Shown here piece by piece: positions 19,228 to 28,009 of a DNA stretch of 64,000 nt. A program made the position numbers and the translations under genes. The stretch is from positions 124,001-188,000 of the forward strand of contig NZ_CP134152.1 of assembly GCF_032164335.1 (NCBI RefSeq), given 5' to 3'. The notes under the pieces were generated by a model that was not told the DNA's origin, did not search any database, and saw only the letters and a list, made by a program, of their open reading frames with translations. Source of the stretch: Winslowiella toletana. GTDB taxonomy: Bacteria; Pseudomonadota; Gammaproteobacteria; Enterobacterales; Enterobacteriaceae. The stretch's first letter is position 1, and every line of letters begins with the position of its first letter.

Positions 19228-19251
19228 GGCGGCATTGATGCCTCTGGCGTA

Positions 19252-19273
19252 CGGGAGCCGTTTTCGGCTCCCG
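19252..19273. terminator. Terminator between SDR and PhzF-like genes
   Basis: Perfect 9-bp stem CGGGAGCCG/CGGCTCCCG with a TTTT loop between two convergent genes; the stem is identical to that at 9846-9867. Confidence 0.8.
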
Positions 19274-19291
19274 CACTGATGTCATTGTTGA

Positions 19292-20143
19292 TTAAAGCCG
19301 GATAGTGCCATCAATCACCGTCACCGTCTGGCCACCAATCCAGATGTCATCATTCTTGTAGCTGACCTGCACTCGGCCATTGCGTTGCATCGCCGTGCCC
19401 TGACGCACCCGGTAATCATCGTTTTTTCCCTGCTGCTGAAAATAGCGAGCGAGGCAGGCATTGGCGCTGCCGGTTACCGGATCTTCCGTCAGCGATCCCT
19501 GCTCAATCAGCAAGCCACGCACTTCATACTGCTCATCCCCTTCGGCCAGTGGACCAAACGGCATCACGCCGTTGACGTTGGCGTGTTGTTGCAGGCGTTC
19601 GAGATCTGCCGGATTCGGCTTTATTGCCAGTACCGCCTCCGCAGAAAGCATCGGCACCAGCAGCCAGCGAATCCCCATATCTGCCACCATAACCGGCTGC
19701 TGTTGATCAAAGGCATCACTGTTTAACGCCGACGTGAGCAGTGCATCACTGTAAGGTGTCAGAGTAGCGGCCGGGGCGGCAAAGGCCAGCGAGCCGTCGT
19801 CGGCAATATTGATCGTCACCAGACCAACACCGCACTGCTGCACGATTTGCCCGGCGTTTTTACACGCAATGCCTGCTTCCAGCAGCGCATGGGCGCTGCC
19901 AAGCGTCGGGTGCCCGGCAAACGGCAACTCATAATCCGGCGTGAAAATGCGCAGGCGATAGTCAGCCGCTGCGTCAGTGGCTGGCAGCACAAACGTGGTT
20001 TCCGACAGATTGGTCCAGCGCGCAATATCAGCCATCTGTGAATCGCTTAAGCCGTCGGCCTGCATAATCACCGCCAGCGGATTGCCATTAAAAGCAGAAC
20101 TGGTGAAAACATCGACCTGTTTAAACGGTATGAATTGTGACAT
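19292..20143 (-). CDS. PhzF-family isomerase/epimerase-like protein
   Basis: 283 residues from the ATG at 20143; the longer frame to 20227 lacks a ribosome binding site and the family starts at about this point (FKQVDVFTSSAFNGNPLAV). PhzF/DapF-fold signatures: GNPLAVI, NLSETTFVLP with the catalytic Glu ~48, and the glycine-rich DPVTGSANA near the C-terminus. PhzF proteins catalyse isomerisation in phenazine synthesis, but most enterobacterial members (such as YddE) have no assigned substrate and no other phenazine genes occur here. Convergent with the SDR gene. Confidence 0.85.
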   Translation of the reverse strand: MSQFIPFKQVDVFTSSAFNGNPLAVIMQADGLSDSQMADIARWTNLSETTFVLPATDAAADYRLRIFTPDYELPFAGHPTLGSAHALLEAGIACKNAGQIVQQCGVGLVTINIADDGSLAFAAPAATLTPYSDALLTSALNSDAFDQQQPVMVADMGIRWLLVPMLSAEAVLAIKPNPADLERLQQHANVNGVMPFGPLAEGDEQYEVRGLLIEQGSLTEDPVTGSANACLARYFQQQGKNDDYRVRQGTAMQRNGRVQVSYKNDDIWIGGQTVTVIDGTIRL

Positions 20144-20256
20144 TGAGATCTCGCTATGCTGACGAATAAGCTCTATTACTACTGCGAAGAGATTGCCATC
20201 GTCAACCAATGGGTTTATGAATAACACTATGTACCTTAAGAGAAAGTGACGGTTTT

Positions 20257-20880
20257 ATGCTGAAAATTCTGGGAAGAGCGTCATCGATTAACGTCAGAAA
20301 AGTACTGTGGCTGTGCGACGAACTGGATATCGATTTTCATCGTGAAGAGTGGGGCGAAGGGTTCAAATCGCCTCATGAAGCAGAATTTTTAGCCCTTAAT
20401 CCGAATGCAATGATTCCGGTGATTCAGGACGATGATCTGGTGATGTGGGAATCGAATGCCATTATTCGCTATCTGGCGAACGCTTATGGCGGCGAATGGC
20501 TCTATCCCCAGCAGCCACGCGCCCGTGCGCCGGTTGATCAGTGGATCGACTGGCAGGCCACTGAACTCAACACGTCATGGCGCTATGCATTTATGTCGCT
20601 GGTGCGTAACTCGCCTGCGCATCAGGACCCAAGGTTACTGGCCGCCGCCTGTAAAGGCTGGTCGCACACCATGGGCATTCTGAATAAACAGCTGGAAAGA
20701 ACCGGTCGCTATGTTGCGGGGCGTCATTTTTCGCTGGCGGATATTCCGGTCGGCCTGTCGGTTAACCGCTGGTATGAGACGCCGCTGGATCATCCGAGTT
20801 TGCCCGCAGTGCGCGCCTATTACGAGCGTCTGACCGAGCGCAGCGGCTATGCCACCTGGGGACGTAACGGAACGCCCTGA
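20257..20880 (+). CDS. Glutathione S-transferase, GstB-like
   Basis: 207 residues. N-terminal thioredoxin-fold domain with GRASSINVRKVLWLCDEL, the cis-proline region NPNAMIPVI, and the glutathione-binding WESNAIIRYLA, followed by the all-helical C-terminal domain with the FSLADIPVG motif (N-capping box). It most resembles E. coli GstB (YliJ), which acts on electrophilic halo-compounds; the substrate here is not known. The start codon has only a weak Shine-Dalgarno (AAGAGAAAG at a distance). Divergent from the PhzF-like gene, convergent with the MocR gene with only 3 bases between stops. Confidence 0.88.
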   Translation: MLKILGRASSINVRKVLWLCDELDIDFHREEWGEGFKSPHEAEFLALNPNAMIPVIQDDDLVMWESNAIIRYLANAYGGEWLYPQQPRARAPVDQWIDWQATELNTSWRYAFMSLVRNSPAHQDPRLLAAACKGWSHTMGILNKQLERTGRYVAGRHFSLADIPVGLSVNRWYETPLDHPSLPAVRAYYERLTERSGYATWGRNGTP

Positions 20881-20883
20881 GAT

Positions 20884-22341
20884 TTAACCGATGCCCGGCG
20901 ACAGGCCGCTCATCTCACAGGCCAGCGCGCCGGTACGTTTAATTGCGTAAGTGTAACGCTCATCAAACGGGTAGCAACAGGAGAGTCGCAGCGCGTTATT
21001 ACAGCGTTCACTTAGGGTATAGAGTGCGCCTGGCGTAACGCAGATTTTCTCCTGGAGCAGACGGTGGAACAGCGCAATACCATCGACATTACCCGGTAGC
21101 TCAACCCAAAAGACAAAGCCGCCCTGCGGCAGGGTGGCGCGTGTACCTTGGGGGAAGTGGCGAGCAATCAGACCACGCGCTTCATCCAACTGACTGATAT
21201 AGCGACGGCGCAGACTGCGCAAATGATGATCGTAACCACCCGACTCAAGGAAATGTCCCAGCGTTTCCGAAAGCAGTATCGATTCTGACATCGATGACAC
21301 CGCTTTTAATCGCGCAATCTCCGCGCTGAAGCGACCTGCTACTATCCAGCCGACACGGAAATCCGGTGCGAGCGTTTTGGTAAAGCTGGAGCAGTAAATC
21401 ACCCAGCCATCGCGATCAAAGGCTTTTACCGCAGGTGATAGCGGCGTGCAGAACTGTAACTCGCCGTATAACCCGTCTTCAATCAGCGGAACCTGGTAGT
21501 GATTAACCAGCTGCGCCAGTCGCTTTTTATCTTCCAGTGACATGCTGCAACCCAGCGGATTCTGCACGTTCGGCATGGCTATCAGCGCCGAGATGCGTTT
21601 CTCAATTAACAGCATTTCCAGCGCATCCAGCGACAGTCCACGCTGTGGATCGGTGGGAATTTCAATCGATTTTAGTCCGAGGCTGGCGAGCAGCGGAAAC
21701 AGGAAAAAATAGGTCGGAGTCTCCAGTCCGACACAGTCTCCCGGTTTAGTCAGGGCGCGTAGTGCCAGTTGCAGCGCCTCCATACAGCCGTGGGTCAGCG
21801 TAATATCGTCAGCAACCAGTGCCATGCCGGAATCCATCGCGCGTCTGGCGACCTCCCGGCGCAGGCGCATGCTGCCAGGCGGCATGGCATAGCGACCAAT
21901 CATTCCCGGCTGGCGGCGCAGCAGTGAGGCCATAATGCGGCTCAACCTGGCCGCCGGATAGAAATCGCCATTTTGCGGGCAGGCCAGTGAAATATTGGTG
22001 TAGTCAGGATGATTTTGTGCGGCAAAAACGGTATCAATAAGATCCAGTTTTTCACTGCTCGGTGACGAAACTTGTGCACGGTGCTTACTGGCTTTGGTCA
22101 CGGACGGCAGTACCCCACGGACAAAATACCCCGACTGCGGTCGCGCTTCTATCAGGCCGCGATCTTCAAGGATCCGCCAGGCATTTAACACCGTATTGAC
22201 GCTAACCTGATGTGAACCTGCAACCCGACGAATCGCCGGTAATCGGCTGCCAGGAGGATAAGTGCCATGATGAATCGCTGTGGCAAAGGTTTCGGCCAGC
22301 TGATGATAGAGCGTCGTTTCCTGTGGTTCGATGATGGACAC
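20884..22341 (-). CDS. MocR/PdxR-family transcription regulator (GntR + aminotransferase-like)
   Basis: 485 residues with an N-terminal GntR winged helix (residues ~8-75, GSRLPAIRRVAGSHQVSVNT) joined to an aminotransferase class I-like domain (~110-470). The PLP-binding lysine is in SSFTKTLAPDFR; the Asp/Tyr partners lie in the preceding IEDGLYGEL. Such regulators respond to PLP or amino compounds. It is divergent from a LysE-type exporter gene, with a palindrome in the 136-base gap, so control of that exporter is the most likely job. Confidence 0.9.
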   Translation of the reverse strand: MSIIEPQETTLYHQLAETFATAIHHGTYPPGSRLPAIRRVAGSHQVSVNTVLNAWRILEDRGLIEARPQSGYFVRGVLPSVTKASKHRAQVSSPSSEKLDLIDTVFAAQNHPDYTNISLACPQNGDFYPAARLSRIMASLLRRQPGMIGRYAMPPGSMRLRREVARRAMDSGMALVADDITLTHGCMEALQLALRALTKPGDCVGLETPTYFFLFPLLASLGLKSIEIPTDPQRGLSLDALEMLLIEKRISALIAMPNVQNPLGCSMSLEDKKRLAQLVNHYQVPLIEDGLYGELQFCTPLSPAVKAFDRDGWVIYCSSFTKTLAPDFRVGWIVAGRFSAEIARLKAVSSMSESILLSETLGHFLESGGYDHHLRSLRRRYISQLDEARGLIARHFPQGTRATLPQGGFVFWVELPGNVDGIALFHRLLQEKICVTPGALYTLSERCNNALRLSCCYPFDERYTYAIKRTGALACEMSGLSPGIG

Positions 22342-22384
22342 AATTTCCTCCTGACCTGATGGTTACAATGCGTTCATTTGTCAG

Positions 22385-22401
22385 ATTGTACTCAATACAA
22401 T
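22385..22401. promoter_or_regulatory. Candidate MocR operator
   Basis: Inverted repeat ATTGTA-CTCAA-TACAAT midway between the divergent MocR and LysE-family genes. The assignment is by position and symmetry only. Confidence 0.4.
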
Positions 22402-22477
22402 AGTCATTTTGTGTATCTGTTACCATCACGCAGTAGTTTTTACACTGGTGCTCTGATAATTCATAAACAGGTGCACC

Positions 22478-23062
22478 ATGCTCGATCCCTCATTTTTCAG
22501 TTATGTCACCGTAATGTCGATCACACCCGGCCCAAATAACCTGTTGCTGGCAACGTCAGGGGTTAACTTTGGCCTGCGGCGGACGCTGCCAATGGTTTTC
22601 GGTATTTTAGTTGGCTGTGCGATACAAACCATGCTGGCTGGCTTACTGCTGGAGGTGTTACTGCACTGGATGAGCCAGGTGCGTTTGCCGCTGACTTTGC
22701 TCGGCTGTACTTATCTGCTCTGGCTGTCGTGGAAACTGTTTCGCTCATCGGCACCGGAAATGCGGGCCAACGGTCGGCCCATGACGCTGATTGGCGGCGC
22801 ACTGTTTCAGGCAGTAAATCCCAAAGCCTGGCTGATGGCGACCAATGTTGCCTTGTTGTACAGCGCCAGCAGCGGAGTATTAACCGTGATGGCAGGTTTT
22901 ATGCTGCTTAATCTACCCTGTATCCTGGTCTGGGCGGTGATGGGCGATCGTTTACGTCATCATCTGCAAATACCGTGGAAGCTGAAGCTGTTTAATAGCG
23001 TAATGGCGTTGTCGCTGGTGGCTACCACACTATGGATGCTGATTGAGGCGCTGCAATATTAA
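22478..23062 (+). CDS. LysE/RhtB-family amino acid exporter
   Basis: 194 residues, close to the family norm of ~205, with six predicted helices. Typical N-terminal sequence: SITPGPNNLLLATSGVNFGLRRTLP, which contains the LysE signature TPGPN. It exports an amino acid or a related compound through the inner membrane using the proton gradient; the substrate cannot be predicted. It is transcribed divergently from a MocR regulator, an arrangement often seen for regulated exporters. A bidirectional terminator follows. Confidence 0.88.
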   Translation: MLDPSFFSYVTVMSITPGPNNLLLATSGVNFGLRRTLPMVFGILVGCAIQTMLAGLLLEVLLHWMSQVRLPLTLLGCTYLLWLSWKLFRSSAPEMRANGRPMTLIGGALFQAVNPKAWLMATNVALLYSASSGVLTVMAGFMLLNLPCILVWAVMGDRLRHHLQIPWKLKLFNSVMALSLVATTLWMLIEALQY

Positions 23063-23080
23063 TGGCACATCTGATAAAAA

Positions 23081-23101
23081 GCCCTCATCGCAAATGAGGG
23101 C
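23081..23101. terminator. Bidirectional terminator LysE/QueF-like
   Basis: Stem GCCCTCAT/ATGAGGGC with a 5-base loop between convergent genes. On the minus strand it is followed by TTTTT, making it a canonical terminator for the QueF-like operon. Confidence 0.85.
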
Positions 23102-23109
23102 AGGTTGGT

Positions 23110-23940
23110 TTACTGTCTGATTAAGCGCGGAACTTCAGGAGTTTCTTCAAAATTGCTGCGGAATGGATTAATATCTAAACCTCCTCTGCGCGTATATCTG
23201 GCAAAAACAGTTAATTTATCGGGACGGCAGTAATGGTTGATATCATTAAAAATTCGTTCAACGCACTGTTCGTGAAATTCATTATGCATTCTGAATGAAA
23301 TCAGATATCGCAATAGTTTTTCTCTGTCTATCCTGTTTCCTTTATACTTAATTACAACGCTTACCCAGTCAGGCTGATTAGTCACCAGACAATTAGACTT
23401 TAACAGATTAGAAGAGAGTGACTCATAAACATAGTCGCCGGAAGTGGCGTCAGAAAGATATTGAGGATTAAAGTCATAATCATCGATCTGTATGTCAAGA
23501 TGATCAATGCACTCTCCCGGAAGTGAGGTGGTTAATAAGGGATAATGATTGAGGTGAGGATAAATTTTAACGCTAACCTGACCGTTGGCGGCCTGGGATA
23601 AGTCTTTTTTAAGTGCTGCCGAAACATGATCCGGCGTATCAAATTTGCTTTGATTAAAACTATTAAGATAGAGTTTAAAAGATTTCGATTCGATCAGATT
23701 ACTGCTGGTTGCCGGAATAATAAACTCGGCAATAGCAACAATCGGCTTACCGCGCGGATTTAACCAGGAAAGCTCGAATCCAGTCCAGAGATCAAAGCCT
23801 GAAAATGGCAAGTTGTCTGGCTTAATATCAATTTCATCCCGGCCATAAGCTCTTGGCAGAGATTCCAGTAAATCGGGTGAGTAATACTGAATATATTCAG
23901 TGTTTTTACCGAGCAGGGTGATTCCTTCGTTACTTTTCAC
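23110..23940 (-). CDS. QueF-like NADPH-dependent 7-cyano-7-deazaguanine reductase
   Basis: 276 residues from a GTG at 23940, chosen because AAGGA sits six bases upstream; an ATG six bases earlier has no room for a binding site. QueF reduces preQ0 to preQ1 in queuosine synthesis. Key features are present: the NADPH/QueF motif NLIESKSFKLYLNSFNQ (~81-97), the catalytic Cys184 and Asp191 in KSNCLVTNQPDW, and the C-terminal EFHEQCVERIFND and RYTRRGGLDINP. It is a two-domain (E. coli-type) QueF but clearly divergent from that of E. coli. It overlaps the transporter gene upstream by 11 bases, in an AT-rich island with a CI-like regulator. Confidence 0.85.
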   Translation of the reverse strand: MKSNEGITLLGKNTEYIQYYSPDLLESLPRAYGRDEIDIKPDNLPFSGFDLWTGFELSWLNPRGKPIVAIAEFIIPATSSNLIESKSFKLYLNSFNQSKFDTPDHVSAALKKDLSQAANGQVSVKIYPHLNHYPLLTTSLPGECIDHLDIQIDDYDFNPQYLSDATSGDYVYESLSSNLLKSNCLVTNQPDWVSVVIKYKGNRIDREKLLRYLISFRMHNEFHEQCVERIFNDINHYCRPDKLTVFARYTRRGGLDINPFRSNFEETPEVPRLIRQ

Positions 23941-24808
23941 AGGCATTCCTTTTTTGTGCGTTAATATATCTACTGAATAACTCACGAGCTGCATAGATCG
24001 GCCCGACACCGATGATGGCGTAGGCTAACTTTATGATAAATTGTGAAATGATCATGGTTTGTATGGTTTCTGTACTCAGTACGTTATAAAAAGCAAGAGT
24101 ACAGAATATAATACTGTCTATAGCCGAAGCTATCACCGTACTGGTAATCACCCGGATAAACAGAAATCTGGAATTAGTCAGCTCTTTTATTTTACATAAC
24201 AGTAAGGAGTTTATATTTTCTGAAATCAGATAGGCACAGCTTGATGCAAACAGCACGGCGATAATGCTTTCGACAAACTCACTGTAGGATTTATTCAGAT
24301 CCCATTCGCTCAGGCCCGGCAACAGACTGGTAGCCCATAATCCGGTAACAAATAAGATATTGGCGATAAAAGAGATAAGAATGGTTCTTCTGGCCATTCT
24401 TAGTCCGAAAAATTCATTAAGGATATCAACGAAAATAAATGTTAAAGGGTAAAAGAAAATGGCCGGTGGAACTACAAAATTGACCAAGGGAATGTGGATG
24501 GGTTTGACCCCACTTATAGTACAAAGAATGTAAATCACACACATGGTCACACTGATTATCAAATAAGCATACCATGATCTTTCATGCCGATCCGCCAGGT
24601 CGTAAGAGGTAATGGTATTTATATCACCATATAAACGGCGATAGAGAGCTTTAAGCTCATTGCGATTAAAGTCATCGGTAATTATGCTATTATCCAGCTC
24701 CTGTAAGTCAATATTGAGATGCTTGCCTGTTGCAAGTACCATAATATTGGCTTTTATGGTATCCGCGCGACTAAAACCCAATAGTTTGTATTTTTTATTG
24801 CAGTCCAT
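23930..24808 (-). CDS. VUT/YhhQ-family transporter with long N-terminal extension
   Basis: 292 residues; about 70 longer than E. coli YhhQ (221), the queuosine-precursor importer. Residues ~1-80 are a polar extension I do not recognise. The remaining part has about six helices and the VUT family (PF02592) signature YPLTFIFVDILNEFFGLRMARRT near residues 120-142, plus an ASAIDSIIFC helix. Its stop overlaps the start of the QueF-like gene, so the two are co-translated, supporting import of a 7-deazaguanine precursor (preQ0 or preQ1). Base composition is much more AT-rich than the flanks, and rare codons such as ATA and AGA are frequent, suggesting transfer. Confidence 0.82.
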   Translation of the reverse strand: MDCNKKYKLLGFSRADTIKANIMVLATGKHLNIDLQELDNSIITDDFNRNELKALYRRLYGDINTITSYDLADRHERSWYAYLIISVTMCVIYILCTISGVKPIHIPLVNFVVPPAIFFYPLTFIFVDILNEFFGLRMARRTILISFIANILFVTGLWATSLLPGLSEWDLNKSYSEFVESIIAVLFASSCAYLISENINSLLLCKIKELTNSRFLFIRVITSTVIASAIDSIIFCTLAFYNVLSTETIQTMIISQFIIKLAYAIIGVGPIYAARELFSRYINAQKRNACEK

Positions 24809-24834
24809 TTAATATTTATCCTTAAATATTTAAA

Positions 24835-25458
24835 CTACATTTCATTCAAACTCACTCTTTCTTCAATAATCGAACCCAACAGCATCTCGCCATATTGCTG
24901 CATATGCTTTCCATAATTATTGTTTTGTCTAAAAAAGATTCCATCTTTTTCTGAATGGAAGAGTCCCAGCTGTTTATTTGATGGCGGGCTGTGACGTCTT
25001 ATAATAAGTGTGTCTCCAGGGAAAAAGAGATTTTTTATTTTATCTTCTACTTTTAATGCCACCATATTAGACACGTCACCAAAGTACCATGTTACCGGAT
25101 ACTGAGTGGCCAGAAATCCGACTCTCTGTTTAAAACACGACAAAAAAACCGACTGCGGTATCACCGGAATTGCCGCGGGATTTTTATCTCCTTCAGGCGA
25201 TAACATTTTTTCAATGAACTCAATCTGCTCTAAATCGTGATTTTCAATGACATCACAAGTTACGCCAAAGAAGTCAGCAATACGGGTAATGGTAGAGTGC
25301 TGGACGTTATCTACCTTACCCTCAAGGATTTTATATAATGTTGCACGCGTTACGCCGGTGCGGTTAGCAAACGACACCTTCGTTTCACCCCGACTTCGCA
25401 TAATATAATCTATATTGTTGATTATATTATCCTTTCTCTGAGAGCCAGATACTTTCAT
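24835..25458 (-). CDS. CI-like regulator: HTH-XRE with S24-like C-terminal domain
   Basis: 207 residues. Residues ~10-65 form an XRE helix-turn-helix (VSFANRTGVTRATLYKILEG). The C-terminal half (~110-200) resembles the LexA/CI peptidase S24 fold (VALKVEDKIKNLFFPGDTLII), but the usual catalytic Ser after GDSM is not visible, so self-cleavage is doubtful. It lies 26 bases upstream of the transporter gene in the same direction and probably regulates this operon. No SOS box was searched for with confidence. The phage-repressor look fits acquisition of the island by a phage-related element. Confidence 0.75.
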   Translation of the reverse strand: MKVSGSQRKDNIINNIDYIMRSRGETKVSFANRTGVTRATLYKILEGKVDNVQHSTITRIADFFGVTCDVIENHDLEQIEFIEKMLSPEGDKNPAAIPVIPQSVFLSCFKQRVGFLATQYPVTWYFGDVSNMVALKVEDKIKNLFFPGDTLIIRRHSPPSNKQLGLFHSEKDGIFFRQNNNYGKHMQQYGEMLLGSIIEERVSLNEM

Positions 25459-25823
25459 AGATTAGCTTTCCCTGCTCTAAATTGAGTCGCCTTAGCATAT
25501 AAATATTTCTAATGGCTGTCCATGTTCCAGAGGGCCAGTGGTGCATATAAAGAGCTAAAATAACGACTTAAATTCATTTTCCAAAATATAAATAAACTAT
25601 TTAACTTATTGTTTATAATAATTAAAATAAAATAGTGTACATTAATGAATTCAAAATGACTCTTTTTCGGTTGACTTTGCCCCCTCTGAGGAATTAATTT
25701 CTCTTCATAGTTTCGGTGCGTTATCGGTTTGTCTGGCGACAAATTACTGAGTAACAATCTCTAAGCAATAGCTATTACCTCTGATTTTTACGCTGTATTA
25801 CTACGATTTTATCAGGAGATAAA
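25459..25823. other. AT-rich intergenic region between two regulators
   Basis: 365 very AT-rich bases between divergent regulator genes. It must hold the promoters of the CI-like operon and of the Ner-like gene. An 82-codon minus frame (25509-25757) has no coding character, so I leave it out. No clear palindromic operator was picked out by eye. Confidence 0.55.
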
Positions 25824-26048
25824 ATGAATGGAGTCACTTCGCAAGACTGGCATCGGGAAGATATCCTTGCTGCCGTCAGAAAGAAGAAAAAGTCGCTTGC
25901 TGCTCTGTCGAGAGAAAATGGTCTGTCATCAGGTACGCTGACTAACGCATTACAAAGGCCCTGGCCGCGTGGGGAAAAGATTATCTCTCACGCCATTGGA
26001 GTCGCACCTGAAGAGATATGGCCCAGCCGATATCTGAATAAAATTTAA
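25824..26048 (+). CDS. Ner/Nlp-family small DNA-binding protein
   Basis: 74 residues, preceded by CAGGAG seven bases from the ATG. It matches the Ner/Nlp/SfsB family: the N-terminal DWHREDILAAVRKKKKSLAALS, the helix-turn-helix GLSSGTLTNALQRPWPRGEK and the ending IGVAPEEIWPSRY are typical. Ner is the early regulator of Mu-like phages; chromosomal versions (SfsB/Nlp) act as transcription factors. It is divergent from the CI-like regulator, giving the two-regulator switch layout seen in phages, though no other phage genes are present. Confidence 0.85.
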   Translation: MNGVTSQDWHREDILAAVRKKKKSLAALSRENGLSSGTLTNALQRPWPRGEKIISHAIGVAPEEIWPSRYLNKI

Positions 26049-26146
26049 TAAATTAATATTTATTTTCATAGCCTTACATAACAGCTTGTTTTGCGGTTAT
26101 CTCTTTGCTCCACACCAGGGAAATTTAGATTTTTATTTTGCTGAAG

Positions 26147-26294
26147 ATGCTGGCTGATAAACGCCAGGCTGAATTAAAGAATCTGGCTAAAAAGTCTGAC
26201 AGCGAGCTTGATTACCGCGGTATTCCCCTTCGGTAAGGCGCGGCTTAACGCTCTCCTGCGTAAGGAATTGCCGCGTGAGTTAAAGGGCAAATAA
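26147..26294 (+). pseudogene. Frameshifted small gene of unknown family
   Basis: An ATG at 26147 opens a 29-codon frame ending at 26236 just after a run of four C (26225-26228). Removing one C joins it to a second open stretch ending at 26294, giving a plausible 49-residue basic protein that contains KKSDSELDYRGIP. That segment loosely recalls the N-terminus of BrnA-type antitoxins, but I am not confident. The stop overlaps (TAATG) an ATG whose frame runs into the mqo terminator, like the beginning of a second, deleted gene. The region looks like debris of a small two-gene module. Confidence 0.4.
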
Positions 26295-26324
26295 TGTCTA
26301 CGAAACAGGATTATCGCAAAAAAA

Positions 26325-26348
26325 AACGGCGGCATAATTGCCGCCGTT
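26325..26348 (-). terminator. Terminator of mqo
   Basis: Stem AACGGCGGC/GCCGCCGTT with a 6-base loop, 24 bases after the mqo stop on the minus strand and followed there by a run of eight or more T. Canonical rho-independent terminator. Confidence 0.92.
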
Positions 26349-26371
26349 GTTCAGACAAGCTGACTTATCGA

Positions 26372-28009
26372 CTAGTTCTGCGCTGCCGCGGCGGGTGCTG
26401 CTGCCGGAGCGTCGTTAGCGTTTGAATCGTCGTTCGCCGCTGGGGTCATTGGCGTGTAATCAAGCTGCAGAATACGGCTGGTATCACCCAACTCTTTTTC
26501 TGTCGCGGCAACGTTACCATTCAGTTTCTGGCCGTAAGAAGGGATGATCTCCTTCAGTTTAGCCTGCCACTCTGGCGTAGCGACTTTGTCTTTAAACACT
26601 TTGTTCATCAGATCCAGCATGATAGGTGCCGCAGTTGATGCGCCAGGTGAAGCACCGAGCAGTGCGGCGATGCTGCCATCCTGCGAGGAGACCACTTCGG
26701 TGCCCAGGCGCAGTACGCCGCCTTTCTCGGCATCTTTCTTGATGATTTGCACGCGCTGGCCTGCAATCACTAAATGCCAGTCCTCTTTCTTCGCGTCCGG
26801 GAAGTACTCTTTCAGCGCCTCGTAACGATCGTCATCAGACAGCATCACCTGGCTGATCAGGTATTTCACCAGATCAAAGTTATCCATGCCAACGTGCATC
26901 ATCGGCATCACGTTAGAGGTGGTGATGGAACCGAACATATCCCACAGTGAACCGTTTTTCAGATACTTAGTGGAGAAGGTAGCGAACGGACCAAACAGCA
27001 GAACCTGTTTGCCATCCAGTACGCGGGTATCGAGGTGCGGAACGGACATTGGCGGCGCGCCAACGGAGGCTTTACCGTACACTTTCGCCAGGTGACGTTT
27101 TACCACTTCCTGGTTTTCAGTGACGAGGAATTCGCCGCCAACCGGGAAACCGGCATAGTTTTTCGCTTCAGGAATACCTGACTTTTGCAGCAGTGGCAGC
27201 GCTGCGCCACCGGCACCGATAAAGACGAATTTCGCCTTAATGGTTTTCTCTGCGCCATTATTTTTCAGATCAGCGATGGTGACATTCCAGCTACCGTCGT
27301 CATTACGCGTGATATCGCGCACTTCGTGGCTGGTCTGCAGATTAAATTTGTCGCTTTTTGACAGTGATGCCACTAACTGACGGGTGATCTCGCCAAAGTT
27401 AACATCAGTACCGATGGTAATGCGCGTCGCGGCAACTTTCTGATTAGGATCGCGACCTTCCATCACCAGTGGGATCCACTGTTCAATTTGCTGATGATCT
27501 TCTGAGAATTCCATTCCGCGGAACAGCGTGCTCTGCTGCAGTGCGGCATAGCGCTTGCGCAGGAACTCGACGTTATCGTCGCCCCAGACAAAGCTCATAT
27601 GCGGAGTGGTGTTAATAAAGCTGCGTGGATTTTGCAGCACGCCTTTCTGTACCTGATAAGACCAGAACTGACGTGAAATCTGGAAGGATTCGTTAATCTC
27701 TACGGCTTTGGAGATATCAATCGAACCATCTTCTTTTTCCGGCGTGTAATTCATCTCAGCCAGCGCTGAGTGGCCGGTACCGGCATTGTTCCAGCCGTTA
27801 GAGCTCTCTTGTGCTACGCCATCAAGACGTTCGACCATCTCAATGGACCAATTCGGTTCAAGTTCATGCAGATAAGTCCCCAGAGTGGCACTCATAACTC
27901 CGCCGCCGATCAGCAATACATCGACGTTCTTTTCTTGTTCTGCAACTGCTTGTTTGCTAAAGCCAAAAGCATTCATACACAGCGCGAGAATTAATGCTGT
28001 TTTGCGCAT
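26372..28009 (-). CDS. mqo: Mqo, malate:quinone oxidoreductase
   Basis: 545 residues, close to E. coli Mqo (548). A membrane-associated FAD enzyme that oxidises L-malate to oxaloacetate and passes electrons to the quinone pool. The N-terminal ~23 residues are hydrophobic and signal-like; the FAD motif [14 protein letters not shown] follows. Other family motifs are EGVAQESS-like ([21 protein letters not shown]), [13 protein letters not shown] and [13 protein letters not shown]. The C-terminal ~25 residues are Ala/Asn-rich and low complexity. A single-gene unit with its own terminator; in E. coli it is under ArcA control, and the AT-rich upstream region would allow this. Confidence 0.96.
   Translation of the reverse strand: MRKTALILALCMNAFGFSKQAVAEQEKNVDVLLIGGGVMSATLGTYLHELEPNWSIEMVERLDGVAQESSNGWNNAGTGHSALAEMNYTPEKEDGSIDISKAVEINESFQISRQFWSYQVQKGVLQNPRSFINTTPHMSFVWGDDNVEFLRKRYAALQQSTLFRGMEFSEDHQQIEQWIPLVMEGRDPNQKVAATRITIGTDVNFGEITRQLVASLSKSDKFNLQTSHEVRDITRNDDGSWNVTIADLKNNGAEKTIKAKFVFIGAGGAALPLLQKSGIPEAKNYAGFPVGGEFLVTENQEVVKRHLAKVYGKASVGAPPMSVPHLDTRVLDGKQVLLFGPFATFSTKYLKNGSLWDMFGSITTSNVMPMMHVGMDNFDLVKYLISQVMLSDDDRYEALKEYFPDAKKEDWHLVIAGQRVQIIKKDAEKGGVLRLGTEVVSSQDGSIAALLGASPGASTAAPIMLDLMNKVFKDKVATPEWQAKLKEIIPSYGQKLNGNVAATEKELGDTSRILQLDYTPMTPAANDDSNANDAPAAAPAAAAQN

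Noticed and set aside
25509-25757. 82-codon minus-strand frame in the AT-rich gap
   Set aside because: No binding site, odd composition and no family pattern; likely chance in AT-rich DNA.
23110-26300. Intact prophage
   Set aside because: Only two phage-type regulators; no integrase, structural or lysis genes and no attachment repeats were seen.
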